NCBI GenBank assembly: GCA_041301185.1
Contig: JBFYSV010000168.1
Span: forward strand, 1 to 12,213
DNA length: 12,213 bases
Direction: 5' to 3'
From: JAQBDA01 sp041301185
GTDB lineage: Bacteria; Chloroflexota; Anaerolineae; Anaerolineales; UBA4823
Below the pieces are notes generated by a model that worked only from the letters and a program-made list of their open reading frames with translations, did no database searches and was not told the origin of the DNA. The position numbers were made by a program, and so were the translations under genes. Positions 6,945 to 12,213 of the stretch are shown here, piece by piece (positions within the stretch are counted from its first letter, which is position 1; every line of letters begins with the position of its first letter).

Positions 6945-7781
6945 ATGGCTGAGCCAACCGATTGGATTGTGGAAACCAACGACCTGACCCGCATCTATGG
7001 AGATGGCGAGGCGATCCGCGCCCTGGACGGGGTGACGATGCGCGTTGGGCGGGGCGAGCTGGTGGCAGTGATGGGACCCAGCGGGAGCGGTAAAAGCACG
7101 CTGCTGAATATCATTGGCGCCCTGGATAAGCCCACCAGCGGGCAGGTATTTGTCGATGGGCAGGATATGGCAAAAATTCGCAACAAGGATAAGTTTCGCG
7201 CCAAAACGGTGGGCTTCATGTTCCAGCTTCACAACCTGCTGCCGACGTTGACCGCCTGCGAGAACGTGGAAGTGCCGATGATGGGTTATTTGGGTAAGCG
7301 CCTCCGGCGCAAACGCGCCCAGGAGCTGTTATCGTTATGCGGATTGTCAGACCGCATAAACCACCTGCCCAACCAACTTTCTGGCGGTCAGCGCCAGCGG
7401 GTGGCTGTGGCGCGTTCCCTGGCGAATAACCCGCCGCTGGTGCTGGCAGATGAGCCGACCGGCAGCCTGGACACCGCCTCCGGGCAAGAATTGCTCAAAC
7501 TGCTGTGGGATCTCAACCAGACCCAGGGGACAACATTTATTGTAGTCACCCATGACCCTGCCGTGGCTCGCCAGACCCGGCGGGTGCTGGTGATGGCGGA
7601 TGGCAAGATCATCCGTGAAGATATTATTGGCTCACCCTGGGAAGAAGACTTAAAAATCTGGCGGCATTCTGGGTTGGGAAAGCGTATCGTGGCAGGTGAT
7701 GATCAGGCGGCTGGCTTACTCAATATTAGCGAGGAGCAGGAAGATGCCCTGCGCAGTCTCCTGATTTTAGCCGATACATAG
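6945..7781 (+). CDS. ABC transporter ATP-binding protein, LolD/MacB type
   Basis: A 278-residue ATPase that powers the upstream permease. The nucleotide-binding motifs are complete: Walker A GPSGSGKST (44-52), Q-loop Q94 in FMFQLHNLLP, signature LSGGQ (145-149), Walker B LVLADE with catalytic E170, D-loop SLD (174-176), and switch H203 in VVTHD. The FQxxNLLP Q-loop and the DEPTGSLD run are typical of the LolD/MacB/FtsE export group. About 55 residues follow the usual end of a LolD-like domain, including IGSPWEEDLKIW and an acidic NISEEQEDALRSLL helix; their role is unknown. I chose the ATG at 6945 because AAAGGAGAT lies at 6931-6939. The in-frame ATG at 6891 overlaps the adaptor gene and lacks such a site. 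It is the last gene of the operon. Confidence 0.94.
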   Translation: MAEPTDWIVETNDLTRIYGDGEAIRALDGVTMRVGRGELVAVMGPSGSGKSTLLNIIGALDKPTSGQVFVDGQDMAKIRNKDKFRAKTVGFMFQLHNLLPTLTACENVEVPMMGYLGKRLRRKRAQELLSLCGLSDRINHLPNQLSGGQRQRVAVARSLANNPPLVLADEPTGSLDTASGQELLKLLWDLNQTQGTTFIVVTHDPAVARQTRRVLVMADGKIIREDIIGSPWEEDLKIWRHSGLGKRIVAGDDQAAGLLNISEEQEDALRSLLILADT

Positions 7782-7826
7782 ATAGCCTCTTTTCGTGGTC
7801 AAACGATATCGATCTGCGTCTGGCGG

Positions 7827-8894
7827 TTATTTGATCTCCACTTCCGTTCCGTTACCCCGCCGCTCCCAATCATCCTGCGATTCGATGGGTGTTTTGAATA
7901 CCGGCGTCGACCAGCGGAACAACCATTTGGCATCTTCATTGCGCATGTTCACACAGCCATGGCTCATTTGGATGCCGAAATTGTTGTGCCAGTAAGTGCC
8001 GTGCAATGCATACCCGCCCGGCAGGCGGAAGAAGCATGTCCAGGGTACGCCGGGCAAAGAGAATCCACCTGCGGCATCCGGGTTGCCTGTCACGCTGCCC
8101 ATGTGCTTATTGGGCATTTTGGAATAAATCCGGTGCGTGCCGCGCGGCGTGGCGGTTGGCAATTCGTCCGGAGATAGAGGTCGGGTCGGGATTCCCGAGG
8201 AGATCTTAGCAGAGTAGACGATCTTATCGTATTCGTATGCCTTGAAGGTTTGCTCGTTGAGCACGACCTCGATGCGCTTCTCGTGCTCGGGTACGTCCGG
8301 GGAGATGGGAGCCAGCTCTTCGTCGGGGATCGAGCGTAAATGCACCGCCGGTACGAGATATTGCAGCCCGGAATACAGCTCTGAAGTGATCTGATACCAG
8401 GGATTGCCGTCTGGACCCTCTTCTATCCCGGTTGCCCAATGGGTGGTTTCGTAATAGAGCTTCTCACCATACCAGGGGATCCAGCCCTCCTGGGATGAGT
8501 ATTGGTACGCTGTGGTGTAGGGCACGCTGATCTCGCATAGCTGGCCGCTTTTGGGGATGGAGCTGAGCACTGGGTTAAAACGCATCTCCACTTTTTGTAG
8601 GAAGCGGCTATGCAGGTATCCGCCCCACACGCGATACCACAGCGGATTGTAGGAAGGCCCATCTGGTGAGGTGACCTCGTAATAGATATGGACAATCTGG
8701 TCGCGGTAGCGTTTTCCGATGATCGAGCTGTCATCGCGCGGCTGGCTGTACAGGTCGATCTCATCCACGGTCACCCGGGCGATATCGCCGTAATCCTGGT
8801 CGCCAGGGCGGGGAAAATCCGGTCCGAACGCTAACACGCCGAAAGCCAGCCCACCCATCTTAAGAAAGTCACGCCGGGAGAGGTGGTTTTTCAT
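7827..8894 (-). CDS. Tat-exported L,D-transpeptidase (YkuD domain)
   Basis: A cell-wall enzyme expected to form 3-3 (L,D) peptidoglycan cross-links or attach proteins to peptidoglycan outside the membrane. The N-terminus carries a textbook twin-arginine signal (SRRDFLKMGG) and a hydrophobic stretch. About residues 38-90 and 105-190 look like two SH3-like wall-binding modules (DEIDLYSQPRDD is typical of the first). The YkuD domain occupies about 205-350. Its active site reads HGTYWHNNFG then MSHGCVNMRNEDA, with nucleophile Cys314 (codon at 7953-7955) and the supporting His and Gly residues present. I take the ATG at 8894; an in-frame GTG at 8900 adds two residues and would also keep the signal. 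It is convergent with the ABC operon, 45 bases apart, with no clear terminator between them. Tat export suggests it folds before secretion. Expected length for the family. Confidence 0.92.
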   Translation of the reverse strand: MKNHLSRRDFLKMGGLAFGVLAFGPDFPRPGDQDYGDIARVTVDEIDLYSQPRDDSSIIGKRYRDQIVHIYYEVTSPDGPSYNPLWYRVWGGYLHSRFLQKVEMRFNPVLSSIPKSGQLCEISVPYTTAYQYSSQEGWIPWYGEKLYYETTHWATGIEEGPDGNPWYQITSELYSGLQYLVPAVHLRSIPDEELAPISPDVPEHEKRIEVVLNEQTFKAYEYDKIVYSAKISSGIPTRPLSPDELPTATPRGTHRIYSKMPNKHMGSVTGNPDAAGGFSLPGVPWTCFFRLPGGYALHGTYWHNNFGIQMSHGCVNMRNEDAKWLFRWSTPVFKTPIESQDDWERRGNGTEVEIK

Positions 8895-8903
8895 AGTCAC
8901 CCG

Positions 8904-8909
8904 ATTATA
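8904..8909 (-). promoter_or_regulatory. Candidate -10 box for the L,D-transpeptidase gene
   Basis: Read on the minus strand, a perfect TATAAT ends 9 bases before the ATG at 8894 and 3 bases before the GTG at 8900. No good -35 lies 17 bases upstream, where the bases are CCGAAT. If used, it would give a leaderless or nearly leaderless mRNA. No strong Shine-Dalgarno is seen in front of the gene, which is consistent with that. Confidence 0.35.
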
Positions 8910-8918
8910 ATCCAGGCT

Positions 8919-8945
8919 ACCCGAGCATTCGGATAGAATTCGGGT
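8919..8945. repeat. Inverted repeat in the divergent intergenic region
   Basis: ACCCGA (8919-8924) pairs with TCGGGT (8940-8945), and inside it ATTC (8927-8930) pairs with GAAT (8936-8939), leaving a 2-nt bulge and a 5-nt loop. No U-run follows on either strand. It lies where the -35 region of the L,D-transpeptidase promoter would be, so it may be an operator rather than a terminator. Confidence 0.4.
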
Positions 8946-8946
8946 C

Positions 8947-8974
8947 TATTAACATTCATTAAGAAATGTTGATA
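8947..8974. promoter_or_regulatory. Dyad, possible operator, overlapping a -35 box
   Basis: TATTAACATT (8947-8956) and AATGTTGATA (8965-8974) are reverse complements except at one position, with an 8-nt spacer. The right arm contains the TTGATA that would be the -35 box of the (+) promoter at 8969-8997. A protein bound here could block that promoter. No regulator gene is adjacent, so the partner is unknown. Confidence 0.4.
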
Positions 8975-8997
8975 ATTCAACTAGAATATGATACTAT
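8969..8997 (+). promoter_or_regulatory. Candidate promoter reading into the orphan terminator
   Basis: TTGATA (8969-8974) is followed by 17 bp and then TACTAT (8992-8997), predicting a start near 9004. An alternative pair, TTAAGA (8959-8964) and TAGAAT (8982-8987), also has a 17-bp spacer and predicts a start near 8994. Either would start transcription at or just before the terminator at 9001-9047, giving an RNA of roughly 45-55 nt. The AT-rich composition of the stretch makes chance matches likely. Confidence 0.4.
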
Positions 8998-9000
8998 ATG

Positions 9001-9047
9001 AATGCGAGCGCCCGGGTGCCCCCCTCACCCGGGCGTTCGCATTTTTT
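9001..9047 (+). terminator. Strong intrinsic terminator with no (+) gene directly upstream
   Basis: There is an 18-bp stem, with one G-U pair, between 9001-9018 and 9026-9043. The GC-rich core is CGCCCGGGTG against CACCCGGGCG, and the loop is 7 nt (9019-9025). Six T follow the GC stem at 9042-9047. The asymmetry of the T-run shows it works on the plus strand. The gene immediately to the left is on the minus strand, so the terminated transcript is not obvious. It could be read-through from the ABC operon, a small RNA, or an attenuator in the antiporter leader. Confidence 0.88.
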
Positions 9048-9059
9048 GTGACGTTTTAT

Positions 9060-9065
9060 TATAAT
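9060..9065 (+). promoter_or_regulatory. Candidate -10 box of the antiporter gene
   Basis: A perfect TATAAT lies just after the terminator, with a partial -35 (TTCGCA, 9036-9041) 18 bp upstream inside the terminator's right arm. The predicted start site falls at about 9072, exactly the proposed GTG start codon, which would make the mRNA leaderless. Confidence 0.45.
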
Positions 9066-9071
9066 GAAGGT

Positions 9072-10529
9072 GTGGTTTCTATTGAGTTTGCGCTGCTGAT
9101 CCTGGCAATACTGATTTTGCTCAGCATCCTGGCAAGCAAGGTTTCAGATCGAGTGGGCGTGCCTGCCTTGTTGCTTTTTTTAGCGATCGGGATGCTGGCA
9201 GGCTCGGATGGGCTGGGTGGGATCTATTTTGACAATACCGCCCTCGCTCAATACATTGGGGTTATTGCCCTGGCTTTGATTCTATTCTCAGGCGGACTGG
9301 ATACCGACCTGGAAAGCATCCGCCCGGTGCTACGTGCCGGGCTTTCCTTATCCATTATTTGCGGACCGATCACTGCCCTGCTGGTGGGAGTGGCAGCTTA
9401 TTATCTGCTTGATTTTTCTCTATTAGAGGGATTATTGCTGGGGGCGATTGTTTGCTCAACTGATGCTGCGGCTGTCTTTTCAATCCTGCGTAGCCGGGGT
9501 GTCAATTTGAAAGGAGGGCTCAAACCGCTCCTGGAGCTTGAATCGGGCAGTAATGACCCCATGGCGGTGTTTCTCACGATTAGTCTGGTTTCTCTGCTCA
9601 CGCTGCCGGAATATTCACCAACGCAGATGGTCTTTAGCTTTGTGCGGCAATTGGCGATCGGAACGCTGGTCGGATATGGGGTGGGCCGCCTGTCTGTATT
9701 ATTGGTCAACCGAATCAAATTATTCTACGAGGGTCTGTACCCGGTATTGATTCTGGCGATTGTCTTTTTTACCTATGGGTTGGCAGGTTACCTTGGGGGC
9801 AGCGGTTTCCTGGCGGTCTATCTGGCGGGTCTTGTGCTAGGCAATGCAGAGTTTATTCACAGGCGCAGCCTTTTGCGTTTTTTTGATGGCATGGCCTGGT
9901 TAATGCAGATCGCCATGTTTCTTACTTTGGGCTTGCTGGTCTTCCCATCCCAATTACCTGCCGTTGCAGTACAAGGATTGCTCATCGCGGCCATCTTAAT
10001 GTTTGCCGCCCGGCCTTTGGGCGTGTACGTCAGCCTGCTCCGGTCGCGATATCCATTTGCGGAAAAGACGTTTATCGCCTGGGTGGGATTGCGCGGCGCA
10101 GCGCCAATTGTGCTGGCGACTTTCCCCCTGCTGGCGGGGGTGGAGAACGCCAACGGCCTCTTTAATCTGGTGTTTTTTGTGGTGCTGACGTCTGTGCTGC
10201 TTCAGGGTCCATCAATCCCGTTTGTCGCCCGCTTGCTGGGGGTGGATGCCCCGATCCAAACCAGACAAATCTTCCCGCTGGAACCCAATCCCGTGGAAGG
10301 GTTTCGCAGCCAGCTCAAGGAGATGGCAATCCCTGCTGGCTCGCCGTTCGAGGGCAAGGCAATCGTTGAGCTTGGCCTGCCGGAGAAGTTCTTGATCATC
10401 CTGATTGCCCGGGAGAACGAGTTCCTCATCCCCAGCGGGGGGACTGTTTTACTGCCGAGGGATACGCTCCTGGTAATCTCAGATGGTGACGATTTCCGAG
10501 CGGTAGAGGATCGGCTTTTAGATAAATAA
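9072..10529 (+). CDS. nhaP2: NhaP2-type cation/proton antiporter (CPA1) with RCK_C domain
   Basis: A 485-residue inner-membrane antiporter exchanging monovalent cations (K+ or Na+) for H+. Residues 1-385 form the multi-helix Na_H_Exchanger domain. Landmarks are FLAIGMLAGSDGLGG after the first helix, FSGGLDTDL, STDAAAVF with D131, ELESGSNDPMAVF with N161-D162 (the ion-binding pair of CPA1 antiporters), and WVGLRGAAPIVLATFPLL. Residues 411-480 are an RCK_C/TrkA_C regulatory domain (IPAGSPFEGKAIVELGLP, DTLLVISDGDDF). The SGSNDPMAVF signature is that of the NhaP2 (K+/H+) branch; which ion is moved is inferred. I chose GTG 9072 because it gives an N-terminus the length of NhaP2 relatives. The ATG at 8988 would translate the terminator stem. 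GAAGG lies only 1 base before the GTG, too close for a normal ribosome site. Confidence 0.9.
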   Translation: MVSIEFALLILAILILLSILASKVSDRVGVPALLLFLAIGMLAGSDGLGGIYFDNTALAQYIGVIALALILFSGGLDTDLESIRPVLRAGLSLSIICGPITALLVGVAAYYLLDFSLLEGLLLGAIVCSTDAAAVFSILRSRGVNLKGGLKPLLELESGSNDPMAVFLTISLVSLLTLPEYSPTQMVFSFVRQLAIGTLVGYGVGRLSVLLVNRIKLFYEGLYPVLILAIVFFTYGLAGYLGGSGFLAVYLAGLVLGNAEFIHRRSLLRFFDGMAWLMQIAMFLTLGLLVFPSQLPAVAVQGLLIAAILMFAARPLGVYVSLLRSRYPFAEKTFIAWVGLRGAAPIVLATFPLLAGVENANGLFNLVFFVVLTSVLLQGPSIPFVARLLGVDAPIQTRQIFPLEPNPVEGFRSQLKEMAIPAGSPFEGKAIVELGLPEKFLIILIARENEFLIPSGGTVLLPRDTLLVISDGDDFRAVEDRLLDK

Positions 10530-10548
10530 ACCCTTGCAGAGGTTTTTC

Positions 10549-12000
10549 TTACGGGTCGCCGAAAGTCACCCGTAGGGTGGGCCTGGCTTCAGGCATGTAA
10601 TCATCCACATCGGAAGAATAGAAATATTTACCGCTATGTATGTCCGTATCGGCATCGTACAAGGCCAGTCGTAAAGGTTGCCCGGAGGCGTATGCCTGGA
10701 ATACTCCCCGGCTGAGATCCCAACGGCGCTCAACCGCTGGGGAGCCAACTGGCAAGGGGTCAACGATTGTGTGGCTGATGTTTTCAGTTGCTAGGGGGGC
10801 ATTATTCCAGGTAATTGAGCCTTCATCCCAATCTGTGGGAATGGTGAGCACTTGGATTAACGAGGATTGTGGAGGTGGCTCCCATCCCTGACCCGAGTTG
10901 CCAAACTGATCCATTAATAGCTCCGCAGACACAATTACTTTTCCGGCTGGGATCTGGTCAAGGGGGAAAGTGATGTAGAACTTGGAGAAGCAAGGCCAGT
11001 CTGCCACATCAGCCTGATTCTGGATATTGATTTGATCATACCCGGCATAGTTGGCATCCCCCCAGCCATCGAAGAAATCTGGCCAATAATCCTGCCCGCA
11101 GACGGTGTGACCACCCACATGCGCATCCTCAACAACAACCCCGTTGAGATTGTGACGAATGGTAGTTGTCTCCAGGTTAGTTGCTTGAGGAGGAAGGAAT
11201 ACTGGCAGGTCGAAGTGGATTTGATTCCAGGAATCGGGTTTATTTGCATCGAATTGCGGCGGCCATGTCTGGGTGCTGATTGGCGTACCTTGCTGGTCAT
11301 CGCGATCGTGTAATTCAACCGCAACACCCCAGATAGAACCTTCGTCAGGCTTGGCGAGAAGACCCAACTCGCCAAAGGGGATGTAATAGGAAACTACCCA
11401 GCCACGATCATCATTATCGTTGTTGGGAGCGTCTCCCCGCCAGCCTGTTGTTGCCTCGAAGTTGAGAGTAATTGGCTGCCATCCCAATGGACTGCCACGG
11501 TAGAAGGCTTGAAAGTTTTCTCGATCTTCCCACCAGTTAAGTTGAGCGGTTAGTTTATACGAGTTCTCATCCAATTTTACAGCCTGGTTACCAGTGGTGT
11601 TAATATACAGGGTGGCAGCATCCCAATTTGTCATCTCTGCGGGAGAAGGAGTCGTATCGTACCATAGCCGGCGGTCAAAAACTTCCAGCTGGATCAATAT
11701 CTGTTCATCATTGTAGCCCACGCGAATATCAGCATAGTTGTAGGTTGGCGTTACGTGCCCGAACCAGGCGATGGCAGATTGAGACCTAGAGATTCCCCCA
11801 TCAAAATGGGGCGCATTGATCTGTGCTCCCTGGGCATTGTTCGCACGGCCGATTGTGAGCACCATCGGCAAATAGATATTGCTTGAAGATTGTGCCAGGG
11901 ATGGTGTGGTGAAAGAAGGGTGAGCTAACAATAATCCGGGCAGCATGAAAGCCATCAAAATCAATATTCGGGTTATAAAGTGGGTCTTTCTTCTCATCAT
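10549..12000 (-). CDS. Secreted protein with CBM9-like (DOMON) and DNRLRE domains
   Basis: A 483-residue exported protein. Residues 1-38 are a Sec signal peptide with an RRK start, a long hydrophobic core and an LAQS cleavage area, followed by IYLPMVL, a motif common just after the signal in Chloroflexota surface proteins. Residues 65-270 resemble a CBM9/DOMON-like carbohydrate-binding beta-sandwich (YADIRVGYNDEQILIQLEVFDRRL split over strands, DAATLYINT, WVVSYYIPFGELG). Residues 285-483 are a DNRLRE module: KFYITFPLDQIP, then DWDEGSITWNNAP, and a closing PEARPTLRVTF. DNRLRE domains (CBM96-like) are found on surface and polysaccharide-associated proteins. No catalytic domain is visible, so binding or a structural role is likely. 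The start is the ATG at 12000 or the adjacent one at 11997, with AGGA a few bases upstream. The upstream TTG at 12033 adds non-signal residues. It is convergent with the antiporter, 19 bases apart. Confidence 0.85.
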   Translation of the reverse strand: MMRRKTHFITRILILMAFMLPGLLLAHPSFTTPSLAQSSSNIYLPMVLTIGRANNAQGAQINAPHFDGGISRSQSAIAWFGHVTPTYNYADIRVGYNDEQILIQLEVFDRRLWYDTTPSPAEMTNWDAATLYINTTGNQAVKLDENSYKLTAQLNWWEDRENFQAFYRGSPLGWQPITLNFEATTGWRGDAPNNDNDDRGWVVSYYIPFGELGLLAKPDEGSIWGVAVELHDRDDQQGTPISTQTWPPQFDANKPDSWNQIHFDLPVFLPPQATNLETTTIRHNLNGVVVEDAHVGGHTVCGQDYWPDFFDGWGDANYAGYDQINIQNQADVADWPCFSKFYITFPLDQIPAGKVIVSAELLMDQFGNSGQGWEPPPQSSLIQVLTIPTDWDEGSITWNNAPLATENISHTIVDPLPVGSPAVERRWDLSRGVFQAYASGQPLRLALYDADTDIHSGKYFYSSDVDDYMPEARPTLRVTFGDP

Positions 12001-12046
12001 ATGTCCTGTAGCAATGTTCCGCCAATTGGCCAAGCACTCGTATTTT

Positions 12047-12076
12047 AAAACACATCCCGAGGGAAAATCCCCCGGG
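12047..12076 (-). terminator. Terminator downstream of tRNA-Pro
   Basis: On the minus strand, CCCG-G/C-rich arms at 12076-12068 and 12064-12056 form a 9-pair stem position set with one A-C mismatch and a 3-nt loop. ATGTG and then TTTT (12050-12047) follow. The U-run is offset by 5 bases, so strength is uncertain. It begins 20 bases after the tRNA 3' end and lies before the secreted-protein gene. Confidence 0.55.
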
Positions 12077-12095
12077 TAGAACGATTAAATATCTG

Positions 12096-12170
12096 TCGGG
12101 GCGCTGGGATTTGAACCCAGGGCCTCTTGCACCCCATGCAAGCGCGCTAGCCGGACTGCGCCACGCCCCG
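12096..12170 (-). tRNA. tRNA-Pro(GGG): tRNA-Pro, anticodon GGG
   Basis: The gene folds as a full 75-nt cloverleaf on the minus strand. The acceptor stem is CGGGGCG/CGCCCCG, with discriminator A at 12096. The D arm is GCGC...GCGC. The anticodon stem is CTTGC/GCAAG with loop ATGGGGT, giving anticodon GGG (12133-12135) followed by G37. The T arm is CTGGG-TTCAAAT-CCCAG. The C1-G72 pair and A73 are typical of bacterial tRNA-Pro. It reads CCC, and CCU by wobble. The 3' CCA is not encoded, since the next bases are CAG, and must be added by a nucleotidyltransferase. No intron or odd loop is seen. Confidence 0.96.
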
Positions 12171-12184
12171 TTTGAGCGAAGGGT

Positions 12185-12213
12185 ATTCTACTTCACGGGG
12201 GGGAAGTTGTCAA
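12185..12213 (-). promoter_or_regulatory. Promoter of tRNA-Pro
   Basis: On the minus strand a perfect TTGACA (12213-12208) is followed by 17 bp and TAGAAT (12190-12185), 5 of 6 bases of the -10 consensus. The predicted start is near 12178, giving a leader of about 8 nt before the mature tRNA 5' end. The spacer holds a run of seven C. The left end of the -35 box coincides with the window edge. Confidence 0.8.

Noticed and set aside
7804..7811. CGATATCG palindrome between the ABC operon and the transpeptidase gene
   Set aside because: An 8-bp palindrome is expected by chance, has no loop or U-run, and does not explain termination.
8988..9071. ATG at 8988 as the start of the antiporter
   Set aside because: The codons from 8988 run through the terminator stem and T-run, no ribosome site precedes the ATG, and the 28 extra residues do not resemble an NhaP2 N-terminus. 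GTG 9072 fits family length.
10528..10547. AAACC/GGTTT hairpin with T-run between the antiporter and secreted-protein genes
   Set aside because: The stem is only 5 bp, with two G-C pairs and an 8-nt loop. Too weak to call a terminator, although some termination there is likely given the 19-base convergent gap.
12001..12033. TTG at 12033 as the start of the secreted protein
   Set aside because: The 11 added residues precede a normal signal peptide that starts with MRRK. The ATGs at 12000/11997 have an AGGA site.

Overview
The window looks like chromosomal DNA of a free-living bacterium with moderately high GC. My best guess is Chloroflexota, class Anaerolineae. The grounds are a heme A synthase/heme O synthase fusion, a Tat-exported L,D-transpeptidase, a duplicated MacB-type permease with a lipoprotein adaptor, and a secreted DNRLRE protein with a YLP motif just after its signal peptide. 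This is inferred from family knowledge; there is no rRNA or marker gene to prove it. All genes look intact. I see no transposase, phage gene or CRISPR array.

Layout. Bases 1-1599 (+) hold the 3' part of a ctaA-ctaB fusion that runs in from outside the window. Bases 1600-1803 hold a terminator-like hairpin and a REP/MITE-like palindromic element. Bases 1804-2601 (-) encode a DUF333 lipoprotein. Its upstream region is shared with a divergent (+) operon at 2798-7781: a TetR regulator, an 8-TM double FtsX/MacB permease, a lipoprotein membrane-fusion adaptor and an ABC ATPase. A near-consensus promoter sits at 2699-2727, and directly downstream are four alternating TGAG/CTCA half-sites, the likely TetR operator. 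The operon is therefore probably a self-repressed, ligand-induced export or efflux system of the MacAB type.

Bases 7827-8894 (-) encode a Tat-targeted YkuD L,D-transpeptidase, convergent with the operon. Bases 8895-9071 form a dense regulatory intergenic region with two dyads, promoter-like boxes and a very strong (+) intrinsic terminator that has no gene in front of it. Bases 9072-10529 (+) encode an NhaP2-type cation/proton antiporter with a C-terminal RCK_C domain, apparently starting at GTG. Bases 10549-12000 (-) encode a large secreted protein with a CBM9-like and a DNRLRE domain. Upstream of it, also on (-), are a terminator, tRNA-Pro(GGG) at 12096-12170, and that tRNA's own promoter (TTGACA, 17 bp, TAGAAT) at the right edge.

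The points most worth following are the half-site array in front of the TetR operon, the single-chain duplicated permease with its separate ATPase, the orphan terminator before the antiporter (possibly the end of a long transcript antisense to the L,D-transpeptidase, or an attenuator), the possibly leaderless antiporter start, and the palindromic element at 1673-1737. I did not find a clearly new multi-gene system.
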